Assembly: GCA_002401685.1 (NCBI GenBank)
Contig: NVTU01000009.1
Location: 1 to 64,000, forward strand
Source: Kordiimonadales bacterium
GTDB taxonomy: Bacteria > Pseudomonadota > Alphaproteobacteria > Sphingomonadales > Kordiimonadaceae
Reading direction: 5' to 3'
Length of the DNA stretch: 64,000 bases
Below the pieces are notes generated by a model, which saw nothing but the letters and a program-made list of their open reading frames with translations, was not told the origin of the DNA and did no database searches. Of this stretch, positions 16,531 through 25,333 are shown one piece after another. How positions within the stretch are numbered: position 1 is the stretch's first letter; every line of letters begins with the position of its first letter. Made by a program: the position numbers and the translations under genes.

Positions 16531-17445
16531 ATGTCCCTAAAATTCAAACAAGATTTTTCCGCAGTCTACGGTAAAGCCGAAGATATCAGCCCGCTAATCC
16601 GGCGCGTCTTATGCGAAAACCCCAGTCCCTACACCTATACCGGTACCGGCACTTATATTGTCGGCAAAGCGGGCGACCTTGCGGTGATTGATCCGGGCCC
16701 CGAAGACAGGGCCCACGGCGAGGCCATTTTAGCGGCAGCGGGCGCGCATAAAATCTCAACAATACTAGTCACTCACAGCCATATTGACCATTCACCGCTT
16801 TCGGCTTGGCTCGCAGAGCAAACCGGGGCCACCATATATGCATACGGCCCGCACGGGGCGGGGCGCAAAGGCGGCCTCGAAGGCGAAGAAGTGGAAGCAG
16901 GCGCCGACTGGGACTTCAAACCGCACAAACTCCTAAAAGACGGCGACACGGTAAGCAGCAAAGGCTGGTCGTTCACCGCCTTCCACACGCCAGGCCACAC
17001 AGCAAACCACATGTGTTTTCTTTTGGAAGAAGAAAATACCCTGTTTGTTGGTGACCATATTATGGGCTGGGCTACCACCGTCATCTCTCCGCCTGACGGC
17101 GATATGCGGGATTATTTGGCTAGCCTCAGAAAAGTCGAGAAGTTAGCGCCTGATATGTTACTGCCCACACACGGCCCAGCGGTCACCAAGTCCGCACGTT
17201 TTGTTCGCGGCATCATCGCCCACCGCCGCATGCGGGAGGGGCAAATACTCAAGCTACTCGCAGATGGTCCTTCGGCGATCGAAGCACTGGTGAAAATCAT
17301 GTATAAATCAACTGATATACGCCTACACCCCGCTGCAGCGCGTTCAGTTTTTGGTCACATTTTGGCTCTGGTTGACGAAAAGCGCGTCCGGTGTGAAGGA
17401 CCAACCTTACTTTCAAGTGAATATTTTCTACCAGACGCAGGATAA
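16531..17445 (+). CDS. MBL-fold metallohydrolase, LACTB2-like
   Basis: Zinc hydrolase of the metallo-beta-lactamase superfamily. The metal-binding signature THSHIDHS gives His82, His84, Asp86 and His87. Further ligands are in FHTPGHTANHMCF, LFVGDHIMG and LLPTHGPAV. A C-terminal winged-helix-like segment (IVAHRRMREGQILKLLADGPS... HILALVDEKRV region) places it with the LACTB2/beta-lactamase-like proteins, some of which act on RNA or thioesters. The substrate here is unknown. It begins about 80 bases after the H3 hairpin and may be read from the sigma-54 promoter or from a promoter of its own that I do not see clearly. Confidence 0.85.
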   Translation: MSLKFKQDFSAVYGKAEDISPLIRRVLCENPSPYTYTGTGTYIVGKAGDLAVIDPGPEDRAHGEAILAAAGAHKISTILVTHSHIDHSPLSAWLAEQTGATIYAYGPHGAGRKGGLEGEEVEAGADWDFKPHKLLKDGDTVSSKGWSFTAFHTPGHTANHMCFLLEEENTLFVGDHIMGWATTVISPPDGDMRDYLASLRKVEKLAPDMLLPTHGPAVTKSARFVRGIIAHRRMREGQILKLLADGPSAIEALVKIMYKSTDIRLHPAAARSVFGHILALVDEKRVRCEGPTLLSSEYFLPDAG

Positions 17446-17453
17446 ATCCTTAA

Positions 17454-17482
17454 TTGCAAAGCGCGGCCCGGCCTTGTATCTA
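17454..17482 (+). promoter_or_regulatory. Promoter for nadA-nadC
   Basis: The -35 is TTGCAA (17454-17459), the spacer is exactly 17 bases and the -10 is TATCTA (17477-17482). The start would be near 17489, giving a leader of about 77 bases that contains the 27-bp palindrome. Confidence 0.45.
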
Positions 17483-17511
17483 TGCGCCAGATATAAGCCA
17501 GATATACGAAG

Positions 17512-17538
17512 GGGCCAGCATACCAACTATGCTAGCCC
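17512..17538 (+). promoter_or_regulatory. 27-bp palindrome in the nadA leader
   Basis: GGGCCAGCATA (17512-17522) faces TATGCTAGCCC (17528-17538) across a 5-base centre, with a single mismatch. It ends 28 bp before the nadA start codon and just before the AGGAG site. It could be an operator for an NAD-biosynthesis repressor or an RNA hairpin controlling nadA translation. Confidence 0.5.
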
Positions 17539-17565
17539 GCGTTACTAGTACCGCAGGAGACACCG

Positions 17566-18540
17566 ATGAATTTAATGTCCAATACCGAGATTGACCCTTC
17601 CCTAGACCTAGTCGCGGAAATCAATCGCCTGCGGAAAGAGAAAAACGCCGTCATCCTTGCCCACTATTACCAAGCGGGCGAAATACAGGATATCGCAGAC
17701 TTCGTTGGTGACAGTTTGGATTTATCGCGAAAAGCTGCAGAAACAGACGCTGATGTTATCGCCTTCTGCGGCGTGCGCTTCATGTCAGAAGTCGCTAAAA
17801 TCCTCAGCCCTGAGAAAACAGTCATTCTGCCGGACATGGCCGCGGGATGCAGCTTGGAAGACAGCTGCCAGCCAGACGAGTTCGAAGCTTTTGTGAAAGC
17901 CAATCCAGACCATTTGGTGCTCAGCTACATCAATTGCTCTGCAGCAGTGAAAGCGCACACCGATATTATCGTCACCAGCTCTAACGCTGAATATATTATC
18001 TCGCAGCTGCCCGCTGATCAGAAAATCATCTTTGCGCCTGACATGCACCTCGGGGGGTACCTTTCGCGGAAACTTGGCCGCGACATGCTGCTGTGGCAGG
18101 GCACCTGCATCGTACACGAATTATTCAGTGAAAAAGAGCTCGTGAAATTAAAAGCACGGCACCCGAACGCGCCGGTTGCCGCACACCCTGAGTGCCCGGT
18201 AAACATTGTACAGCATGCAGACCATGTGGGCTCCACCAGTTCCATTCTAAAGTTCTGCATCGAACATGACGAGCAAACGCTTATTGTGGCGACCGAGCCT
18301 GGCATTATTCACCAGATGGAAAAGGAAGCACCGCACAAGACATTCATCGGCGCGCCGGGTGCCGACGGCAACTGTAACTGCAACACTTGCCCCTTCATGG
18401 CCTTGAACACGCTCGAAAAACTTTATGTTTGTTTGCGCGATTTGGGGCCAGAGATCATCCTTGATGAAGAAACACGCGTTGCCGCAGAGAAGCCCTTGCG
18501 CCGCATGTTGGAAATGAGCCCACCAGTCGTCAAAAAATAG
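17566..18540 (+). CDS. nadA: Quinolinate synthase NadA
   Basis: Condenses iminoaspartate with dihydroxyacetone phosphate to quinolinate in de novo NAD synthesis, using a 4Fe-4S cluster. The cluster cysteines are Cys124 (YINCSAAVK), Cys210 (AAHPECPVN) and Cys275 (GNCNCNTCPFM). Other conserved stretches are AHYYQAGEIQDIADFVGDSL and FAPDMHLGGYL. Length is 324 residues. AGGAG lies 6 bases before the chosen ATG. It is followed after 9 bases by nadC. nadB (L-aspartate oxidase), often between or beside these genes, is missing here. Confidence 0.96.
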   Translation: MNLMSNTEIDPSLDLVAEINRLRKEKNAVILAHYYQAGEIQDIADFVGDSLDLSRKAAETDADVIAFCGVRFMSEVAKILSPEKTVILPDMAAGCSLEDSCQPDEFEAFVKANPDHLVLSYINCSAAVKAHTDIIVTSSNAEYIISQLPADQKIIFAPDMHLGGYLSRKLGRDMLLWQGTCIVHELFSEKELVKLKARHPNAPVAAHPECPVNIVQHADHVGSTSSILKFCIEHDEQTLIVATEPGIIHQMEKEAPHKTFIGAPGADGNCNCNTCPFMALNTLEKLYVCLRDLGPEIILDEETRVAAEKPLRRMLEMSPPVVKK

Positions 18541-18549
18541 GATAGTAGT

Positions 18550-19395
18550 TTGCCTCAGTTCCCTCTTAGTGACACTGAAATAAAAGCCTTCATCGACAGT
18601 GCGTTTGCGGAAGATATTGCCGGCGGTGATGTAACCGCTGAGCTTGTTGTATCAAGTGACGCTTCTTTGACCGCAGCGATGAACGCCCGCGAACCTATGG
18701 TTGTCGCGGGATTGCCGCTTGCTAAGGAAGTATTCCTACGGCTGGCCCCAGAGTGCACAATCACCGTGTTTGCCAAGGACGGCGACCAGTTGAACGCCGG
18801 CGACAAGATACTGCACATTGAAGGCAACGCTCGCGCCCTGCTCTCGGCCGAACGGACGGCGCTCAACATCGTTCAACATCTGTCTGGCATCGCAACAGCA
18901 GCCAAAAGCTACGCGGACGAAATATTGGGTACTGGCGCAACATTGCTGGATACCCGAAAAACCATCCCAGGCCTCAGAAAGCTGGCCAAATACGCCACAG
19001 CATTGGGCGGTGCAAAAAACCACAGGATGGGCTTGTTTGACGCCGTAATGATCAAAGACAACCACATTGCTGTGGCTGGCTCGGTGACCCAAGCGGTTTC
19101 AGCGGCTAAAATATCAGGTCGATCTGACATTCAGGTCGAGTGCGATACGGTGGAGCAAGTCTCTGAAGCACTGGAAGCTGGCGCGAACAGCTTACTACTG
19201 GATAACATGGGCCCGGACACTCTAAGGCAAGCCTTGATGCTTGTTGGCGGGCGCATTCCTTGTGAGGCATCCGGCGGGGTGAATATGAAGACCATCCGGG
19301 CAATCGCAGAGACCGGTGTGGACTATATATCGGTTGGCCGCATTACGCAGTCCGCTCCTGCTGTCGATATTGGTCTGGATTTCTCAGCTAGCTAA
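18550..19395 (+). CDS. nadC: Nicotinate-nucleotide pyrophosphorylase (carboxylating) NadC
   Basis: Converts quinolinate and PRPP to nicotinate mononucleotide. Visible are EDIAGGDVTAELV near the start, ERTALNIVQHLSGIAT, the LDTRKTIPGLRKLAKYA active-site segment, GGAKNHRMGLFDAVMIKDNH, IQVECDT, LLLDNMGPDTL and EASGGVNMKTI. The start is a TTG at 18550, 9 bases after the nadA stop, with AGGA about 7 bases upstream; no ATG fits. 281 residues, normal length. Translationally linked to nadA. Confidence 0.95.
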   Translation: MPQFPLSDTEIKAFIDSAFAEDIAGGDVTAELVVSSDASLTAAMNAREPMVVAGLPLAKEVFLRLAPECTITVFAKDGDQLNAGDKILHIEGNARALLSAERTALNIVQHLSGIATAAKSYADEILGTGATLLDTRKTIPGLRKLAKYATALGGAKNHRMGLFDAVMIKDNHIAVAGSVTQAVSAAKISGRSDIQVECDTVEQVSEALEAGANSLLLDNMGPDTLRQALMLVGGRIPCEASGGVNMKTIRAIAETGVDYISVGRITQSAPAVDIGLDFSAS

Positions 19396-19499
19396 CGAAC
19401 TGTTCCTTCACATAAAATCCGTTGATTGGGCCTCATCTGCTTGAACAGACCAATTATTATTTTTGCCAAAATGTTTCAACAGAAAGTTAAGTGCAGCAC

Positions 19500-19997
19500 C
19501 TACAAAGCTCGCACCTGAAGAGACACCCTTTTCGAACCGCCCTGCACGTCTTGCTGGCCGACTTCCACAAAGCCGTATTTCGAATGGAACTTGGCGGACC
19601 CGGCATTTAGCGGCTCACAGTAATATTCGCAAGCCAATTTCTTCAGCCCTGAAGCCACGGAAAATGCAGTCAGATCATCATAAAGGGCTGTACCCAGGCC
19701 GCAGCCTTGCGCTTCTTCCGCAATTGCTATGCGGTCAATGTAACAATAGTCATCATAGTGCGCGTCGAACCACTGATAATTCACGCTGCCGTAGCCACTG
19801 CGCGGCGTGAAGGCGATCAGAAACGCCACAACAGTACTATTCAGCTCAACTAGCCGGGCATACTGAGCTTGCGCCCTAAGGGCCATTAGTTCATCCAGTG
19901 AAAGCGGGCTCAGGAAATGCTCATACTCGGTATTCAAGCGCAGTACCGCAGGGAGGTCACCCGCCGCTATATCTCGAATCTCATAGTGCGCCGTCAT
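19500..19997 (-). CDS. GNAT-family N-acetyltransferase
   Basis: A 165-residue GCN5-related acyltransferase. The acetyl-CoA pyrophosphate loop reads EEAQGCGLGTALYDDL (Q/RxxGxG/A type), preceded by the strand YIDRIAIA and followed by KLACEYYCEPLNAGSAKFHSKYGF, the usual ending of the fold. The acceptor substrate cannot be told. It is convergent with nadC: a weak hairpin GATTGG...CCAATT followed by ATTATTTTT at about 19422-19463 may end nadC transcripts. Confidence 0.82.
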   Translation of the reverse strand: MTAHYEIRDIAAGDLPAVLRLNTEYEHFLSPLSLDELMALRAQAQYARLVELNSTVVAFLIAFTPRSGYGSVNYQWFDAHYDDYCYIDRIAIAEEAQGCGLGTALYDDLTAFSVASGLKKLACEYYCEPLNAGSAKFHSKYGFVEVGQQDVQGGSKRVSLQVRAL

Positions 19998-20048
19998 ATC
20001 TGCAGCCTACTGGTTTTGGGAAAGCCTATAAATCTTACTTAAACAAAG

Positions 20049-20083
20049 AAAAACCGGCGCACCCCAAGGGCACACCGGTTTTT
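20049..20083 (-). terminator. Intrinsic terminator after rpmF
   Basis: AAACCGG (20051-20057) pairs with CCGGTTT (20075-20081) around an inner GCACCCC-AA-GGGCAC helix. T runs on both sides make it usable from either strand. It lies 27 bp past the rpmF stop. Confidence 0.75.
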
Positions 20084-20109
20084 AATTTCAAACGAACTGA
20101 TAAAGGGAC

Positions 20110-20295
20110 TTAATAGTCGCCTTTAGGCTCGATGACCTGCTTACCACGGTACATGCCTGTCTTTAGGTCAATGTGGTGACGCAGCTTGTATTCGCCTGTG
20201 TGTGTATCTTCCTGATAGTTTACTGCTTTCAGGGCATCGTGTGAACGACGCATGCCGCGGCGAGACGCGGTGATCTTACTCTTTGGAACAGCCAT
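20110..20295 (-). CDS. rpmF: 50S ribosomal protein L32
   Basis: Small basic protein of the large ribosomal subunit. [20 protein letters not shown] is the conserved L32 N-terminus ([22 protein letters not shown]). The 61-residue product lacks the zinc cysteines found in some L32 paralogues (the C- form). A ribosome site AAGG lies 8 bases before the ATG, and a strong -10-like TTATATAT sequence lies upstream near 20346. It is monocistronic, with a good terminator. Confidence 0.95.
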   Translation of the reverse strand: MAVPKSKITASRRGMRRSHDALKAVNYQEDTHTGEYKLRHHIDLKTGMYRGKQVIEPKGDY

Positions 20296-20563
20296 TTTAT
20301 TTACCTTCTAGCTCGCCGGGTTTAATCTGCAGTCCCGCCGGAAATATATAACAAGGCCCACCCCACGGCGCACCTCCTTGAATTAGGCGCGCACCATAGT
20401 TCCAGAATGATAGGATTGCAAGCGAAACTCACACGCCTTTCTGGTGGCCAATTTTCAGCGGTACAGATATTTGATTTAGAGATGCTTTTCAAGGTGTATT
20501 TCGCCTATTTTCGGGTTACAGCTGGAACCATTGAACAGCATAAATAAACGTAGGGGATTTGGG

Positions 20564-23248
20564 ATGCGTACGCGAATACAAGGCCTAGCGGTGTTTCTGG
20601 CAATTTTCGCCAGCTTTTCCGCCACAGCACAGGAAAACTTCGTCTTTTGGCCGGACGCGGATTATGACACCGCGATACCGACACTCGAAAGCGTCGTCGG
20701 TCACCGGTCAGGCGATGAAATTACCAGCCATGCAGACATGGTTCGCTACTTTGAAGCCCTAGCCGCAGCAGCGCCGGACCGAATCGCCCTCTTCAACTAC
20801 GGCGAAAGCTGGGAAGGTCGCAACCTCATTTACGTCGCTATTTCCAACCCAAAGAATATTTCGGCACTGGGGAGCTTCAAGGCAGGTATGCAGGCCCTAA
20901 GCGACCCACGCAAAACCAATAAGGCTGCCGCAGATAAATTAGTATCCGACATGCCAGCCTCCACATGGCTGGCCTACGGTGTGCACGGAAATGAAATTTC
21001 GTCTACCGACGCTGCCATCCAAACAGCGTATCATCTGCTCGCGTCAAAGGGCGATGCGCGAGTACCTAGCATTATGGAAAACAGCATCACCTTCCTTGCG
21101 CCGATGCAAAACCCGGACGGACGCACGCGTTTCATTAACCGCTTTGAGACGGCGCGCGGCATGGTTGCTGATAGCGACCCTTTATCAGCGGAGCATAATG
21201 AGCCGTGGCCTTCAGGCAGAACAAACCACTATCTATTTGATATGAACCGCGACTGGATCGTTCTAACCCAGCCAGAAACACAAGGCCATGTGAAGGCTCT
21301 ACAAGAATGGTACCCACTGGTATTTGTCGACCTTCACGAAATGGGCGGTAACTCGAGCTACTATTTCGCTCCGGAAGCCATTCCCTATAACCCTCACCTA
21401 GCGCAAGACCAGCGTGACAGCCTAACCCTGTTCGGTAAAAATAATGCCAAGTGGTTCGACAAATTTGGTTATGAATATTTCACCCGCGACGTTTTTGATG
21501 CTTTTTACCCCGGCTACGGCGCCAGCTGGCCAGCTTATTATGGCGGGGTTGCCATGACATACGAGCAAGCATCCTCGCGCGGTCTTGTTTACAGACGCTA
21601 TGACGGGAAAGAGCTAGCCTATCGCCAAACGGTAAAACAACACTTTATCACCTCGCTTGCCACAGCAGAAGTAACCGCAAGTAACCGCGAAAAGCTGCTT
21701 AAGAATTTTTATGATTATCAAGTTTCTGCCATCGAAGAAGGCAGGAAAGACAAACAGAAGCGCAGCTATATTTTCCCGGCATCGCGAGATAGAGCCGCCA
21801 ACAGAAAATTGGCAAGCCTCCTCGTGGAGCAAGGCATTGAAGTAAGCCAAGCCAGCGGGAACTTCAAAGCCTGCGGCACCAATTACTCGGCAGGTGCTTT
21901 CATTGTAGACGCAGCACAGCCGCGCAAACGCATGATTCATACCTTGCTCGATCCACAAGTAGATATGAACGCTGACTGGGTCGCCGAACAGGAACGCAGG
22001 CGCGCCAAGAACATCGGACACGACATTTATGATGTTACTGCTTGGTCCCTGCCTATTATGTTCAACGTCGATATGGCGGTGTGCGGCAAGGCCGTATCAA
22101 CACAAATGACAGCGGTTACTGCAGGGCGCATATTACCGGGCACAGTATCAAACCCTGCAGCAACAGTCGCTTATATCGCGCCCGGCGGCGACATGGCTTC
22201 TGGCCGTCTACTTACGGCCGCGCTCAGAAAAGGCATGCAGGTTAAGCTCGTTGATAAACCCTTCACCCACAATGGCCGCGCCTATACATCTGGTTCGTTA
22301 ATCTTTGATGTTGCTGACAACGCTAAAAACCTTGGTGCGACGTTGCAGACAATGGCTGCACATTCAGGGGCAGAAATTATCGGCATCGATGATAGCTGGG
22401 TTGATAGTGGCAGCGATTTTGGCGGTCGCGCCGTCAATGAAATCCTTCCGCCGAAGGTAGCGATCGTATGGGACGAGCCTACTAGCCAACTCGCCGCAGG
22501 TAATACACGGTTCGTGATTGAGCGACAATTTGGCTATCCAGTGACAGCGATCCGTGCGCGGCATTTATCCCGCGCCAACTTAGCGCGCTACCAAGTATTA
22601 ATCCTGCCGTCTTCTCGTGGCAGCTACCAGGCAACCTTTGGAAAAGCGGGCGCGGAAAACCTGACCGACTGGGTGAGCAAAGGTGGTGTTCTTATCGGTA
22701 CAGGAACGGCGCTACGCTATCTCACAGGCGATAAAGTAGCTTTGCTTAAACTCGACCGAGAAGCGCTTGCCCGTGAAAAAGAAGCCAAGGAAACCAAGAA
22801 GAAAAAAGGCCGCATTCCTGGTACTTTATTAAAAAGCGCTGATGAAATGCGCGCGCTGACCCAACCCGCGAACGAGAACCCGGACAGTGTCCCTGGCGTG
22901 CTTGCTAAAGTATCGCTTGATGCTGATCACTGGCTTTCTGCCGGGCTACCCACACAGCTGAATGTCCTTATTCGCGGCAGCGATATTTACGCGCCGATGA
23001 ATTTGGAAAACGGCACTAATGTAGCGTGGTTCGAGGGATCTGATGCCTTGCTCGCCAGTGGGCACCTATGGGAGGAGAACCGCAAACAATATGCTTTCAA
23101 GCCGTTTGTGGTGGTTCAGCCAAAAGGCCGCGGCATGGTCATAGGCTTTACTCAAGATCCAACGGTTAGAGCCTATCTGGATGGCCTTAATCAGATATTC
23201 TTCAACGCGATCTTCCACGGTGCAGCGCACGCTCGCCCGATACGGTAA
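20564..23248 (+). CDS. Secreted M14-family zinc carboxypeptidase-like protein with C-terminal GATase-like domain
   Basis: An 894-residue exported protein. The signal peptide is MRTRIQGLAVFLAIFASFSATAQ. The M14 zinc site is seen as YGVHGNEISS (His141, Glu144) and VDLHEMGGNS (His258). The substrate-binding segment MQNPDGRTRF and the DMNRDW motif are present, as is a GVAMTYEQASS stretch near the expected catalytic Glu. After residue about 600 there is a glutamine-amidotransferase-like region (IVWDEPTSQLAAG, YQVLILPSSRGSY, LTDWVSKGGVLIGTG). This layout fits large periplasmic M14 proteins of bacteria. I chose the ATG at 20564, after AGGGGA. Probable role: periplasmic peptide or peptidoglycan-peptide breakdown; the substrate is unknown. 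Confidence 0.88.
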   Translation: MRTRIQGLAVFLAIFASFSATAQENFVFWPDADYDTAIPTLESVVGHRSGDEITSHADMVRYFEALAAAAPDRIALFNYGESWEGRNLIYVAISNPKNISALGSFKAGMQALSDPRKTNKAAADKLVSDMPASTWLAYGVHGNEISSTDAAIQTAYHLLASKGDARVPSIMENSITFLAPMQNPDGRTRFINRFETARGMVADSDPLSAEHNEPWPSGRTNHYLFDMNRDWIVLTQPETQGHVKALQEWYPLVFVDLHEMGGNSSYYFAPEAIPYNPHLAQDQRDSLTLFGKNNAKWFDKFGYEYFTRDVFDAFYPGYGASWPAYYGGVAMTYEQASSRGLVYRRYDGKELAYRQTVKQHFITSLATAEVTASNREKLLKNFYDYQVSAIEEGRKDKQKRSYIFPASRDRAANRKLASLLVEQGIEVSQASGNFKACGTNYSAGAFIVDAAQPRKRMIHTLLDPQVDMNADWVAEQERRRAKNIGHDIYDVTAWSLPIMFNVDMAVCGKAVSTQMTAVTAGRILPGTVSNPAATVAYIAPGGDMASGRLLTAALRKGMQVKLVDKPFTHNGRAYTSGSLIFDVADNAKNLGATLQTMAAHSGAEIIGIDDSWVDSGSDFGGRAVNEILPPKVAIVWDEPTSQLAAGNTRFVIERQFGYPVTAIRARHLSRANLARYQVLILPSSRGSYQATFGKAGAENLTDWVSKGGVLIGTGTALRYLTGDKVALLKLDREALAREKEAKETKKKKGRIPGTLLKSADEMRALTQPANENPDSVPGVLAKVSLDADHWLSAGLPTQLNVLIRGSDIYAPMNLENGTNVAWFEGSDALLASGHLWEENRKQYAFKPFVVVQPKGRGMVIGFTQDPTVRAYLDGLNQIFFNAIFHGAAHARPIR

Positions 23249-23250
23249 AG

Positions 23251-23484
23251 CTACCAACCAAAACCACTAGTGCTCTCGCGCATGACATTGCGCGGGAGCA
23301 TCTCGAAATCTCGTGGTATTTGTATCACCAATTTTGAATAATTTTTTTTCACGCGGTCTTCTTTTTTCAGCATAGCTATCGCTACATTCAGCTTCGGTAG
23401 CAGGTCAGCATAACTTAGGTGAACCCGCACACGGACCGGTACCCAGCCACTTAATGCACCCACAGGCAAAACCTTTAGGTGCAC
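23251..23484 (-). CDS. Doubtful 77-codon ORF or gene remnant
   Basis: Most of the 373-bp gap after the M14 gene (23249-23621) is open on the minus strand. The frame (GTG start at 23484, no clear ribosome site) has a beta-like N-terminal part (VPVRVRVHLSYADLLPKLNV) and ends PRDFEMLPRNVMRESTSGFGW. The frame stays open for at least 25 codons further upstream without an ATG, so it may be the 3' remnant of a longer gene. I recognise no family. A near-palindrome CTCGCGC...GCGCGGGAG at 23275-23298 inside it could instead be the terminator of the M14 gene. Confidence 0.25.
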   Translation of the reverse strand: MHLKVLPVGALSGWVPVRVRVHLSYADLLPKLNVAIAMLKKEDRVKKNYSKLVIQIPRDFEMLPRNVMRESTSGFGW

Positions 23485-23621
23485 AGAATAGTTACTGGTA
23501 TTAAAAATGGCGCGAGGACTATGTATGCACCTTACCGCATACGCGGCGCGGCGTTCAGGTCGGCTTTAATGCCATCTTGAACATCAACGGGAACAACAGG
23601 ACACCGACCGGGAGCACCAAA

Positions 23622-24317
23622 ATGCAGAAATTTATCATTATAATATTGGGTCTAATTCTAGGGACAGCCTCCGTTTCAGCGGAAGAGTATCTGATCAGCC
23701 AATACCGCGCCGCTCCGGGAAACTTCCCTGCCCTCATAGAACTAGTCAAACACGCTAAATGGGCCGCATACGGCAGCGAAAAACCCGTAATCATGCGGCA
23801 CAGCAATGGCAACCATTGGGATTTAATGTTGATCCTAAAACATAACCCTGGGTGCCGGGCAGACTCTGCTTGTTCGGAAATGTCCAAAAACTACGAGAAT
23901 GCGCTCAATGATTTAGTAGATTTTGAATTATCGTTCACAGCTTCCTCTGAAACGTCTTGGTCAGATATTCAGCGCCAAAACCAGAATGCCGGCCTTTACC
24001 ATGTTGAAATGTTCAAGGCCGCAGCGGGCAAGCACCAGGCGCTTTTGCATCAACGCCATATCGAAAACGGTTATCTATCGTTAACAGGGCAACTCACAAA
24101 CGTGATTTTCACCAACAATTTAGGGTCTGATTTCGATGTATTCACTGTAGGCTTCCACGCAAGCTTGAAAAGTTTCGCCACCAGTCCAGATTTAACCACA
24201 GAACAAATTGAGAAAGCAGCTACAGACGCTGGCTTTAAAAACCGTGCCGACATCAGCTTTAATCTGCGGGAACAGATTGTTGGGCACCAGGACACATTGG
24301 CAGTACCGGTTAAATGA
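23622..24317 (+). CDS. Secreted protein of unknown function
   Basis: The 231-residue product begins with a signal peptide (MQKFIIIILGLILGTASVSA, cut before EEYL). GGGAG lies 7 bases before the ATG at 23622; the frame opens earlier at 23577 without a site. The mature protein has two related-looking halves, each starting with a YxxxxFKAAxGxxxAL-like segment (YRAAPGNFPALIELVKHAKW and VEMFKAAAGKHQALLHQRH). This recalls dimeric alpha-beta barrel or NIPSNAP-like duplicated folds, but that is inference. Its last four bases overlap the start of the dehydrogenase gene (ATGA), so the two are translationally coupled. Confidence 0.72.
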   Translation: MQKFIIIILGLILGTASVSAEEYLISQYRAAPGNFPALIELVKHAKWAAYGSEKPVIMRHSNGNHWDLMLILKHNPGCRADSACSEMSKNYENALNDLVDFELSFTASSETSWSDIQRQNQNAGLYHVEMFKAAAGKHQALLHQRHIENGYLSLTGQLTNVIFTNNLGSDFDVFTVGFHASLKSFATSPDLTTEQIEKAATDAGFKNRADISFNLREQIVGHQDTLAVPVK

Positions 24318-25249
24318 CACGCATTCTTTTCTATCTGAAAGATTTCCCAATCGAACCTTGGCGCAACGCCTTAGTGGCAGAAGACGCATCGCTTGAATTT
24401 CGAATGTATCCTGATTGGGGCGAGCCAAGCGATGGCCCTGCCTACGCCGTCGTTTGGGAGCCAGAACCCGGCCTTCTGAAGAAGTTCACTAATCTCAAAG
24501 CAGTGTTTTCACTTGGTGCTGGCGTCGATCACCTTCTTTCAGATCCTGACCTGCCAGAGATCCCCATCATCCGCATGGGTGATGACGGCCTGAAAGAAGG
24601 TATGGCAGAGTATATTTTGATGAGTGTTTTGATGCATCACCGCCAGATGGTACCGATTGCGTCGCAGCAGCGAAACGCCAAATGGCGGAGAGTAATCTCT
24701 AAATCTGCCAACAAAGTCCGTGTCGGCATTATGGGCTACGGAGCACTTGGGAAAAAGGCCGCAGAAATATTACGGCCCATTGGTTACGAAATTGCGGCTT
24801 GGTCCCGCAGGCAAAAGGGCGCCGAAGAAGGCATCAAGCACTTCACGGGGCCTGATGCGATAAACGCCTTTCTTCGCCGCACAGATATCCTTGTTTGTTT
24901 GCTTCCGGACACCGACGAGACCAACAAATTATTGAACCATGAACGTCTGGCTCTTTTACCCAAAGGCGCGAGCGTTATCAACGCTGGACGCGGTAGTCTG
25001 ATTGACATTCAGGCTCTGATTGCCCATTTGGATAGTGATCATTTATCTGGTGCGACCCTCGATGTCGTACCTGAAGAACCACTACCCGCAGATGCCCCAC
25101 TTTGGCACCACGAAAAAGTGATAATCACTCCGCATGTAGCGGCCATAACACGCACTGATACAGGCGCCGCCTACATTATTCGGAACATCAAGACAATCGA
25201 CGCTGGGGGTGAGCCGGAAAATAAGTTGGACCGAAATCACGGTTACTGA
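24314..25249 (+). CDS. D-isomer 2-hydroxyacid dehydrogenase, GhrA-like glyoxylate/hydroxypyruvate reductase
   Basis: NAD(P)H-dependent cytosolic oxidoreductase of 311 residues. The coenzyme loop is GIMGYGALGKKAAEIL. The catalytic Arg is in INAGRGSLID, the Glu in DVVPEEPLP and the His in ITPHVAAITR, in that order. SLGAGVDHLL near residue 75 is characteristic of the GhrA group, which reduces glyoxylate and hydroxypyruvate. ATRMGDDGLKEGM-type sequence (IIRMGDDGLKEGMAEYIL) also fits. It is coupled by a 4-base overlap to the secreted protein upstream, an unexplained pairing. Confidence 0.88.
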   Translation: MTRILFYLKDFPIEPWRNALVAEDASLEFRMYPDWGEPSDGPAYAVVWEPEPGLLKKFTNLKAVFSLGAGVDHLLSDPDLPEIPIIRMGDDGLKEGMAEYILMSVLMHHRQMVPIASQQRNAKWRRVISKSANKVRVGIMGYGALGKKAAEILRPIGYEIAAWSRRQKGAEEGIKHFTGPDAINAFLRRTDILVCLLPDTDETNKLLNHERLALLPKGASVINAGRGSLIDIQALIAHLDSDHLSGATLDVVPEEPLPADAPLWHHEKVIITPHVAAITRTDTGAAYIIRNIKTIDAGGEPENKLDRNHGY

Positions 25250-25251
25250 CT

Positions 25252-25281
25252 TTCAATTCCGCTTTCGAGACCCTATATAAT
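25252..25281 (+). promoter_or_regulatory. Probable promoter for the exchanger-SDR-folB operon
   Basis: A consensus -10 TATAAT (25276-25281) follows TTCAAT (25252-25257) at 18 bases. It would give a 45-base leader before the exchanger start at 25334. Confidence 0.45.
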
Positions 25282-25333
25282 GCTAAATAGGTACACGGAA
25301 GGTGCCTGAGTGATTTAAGGACAAGAATACCGT

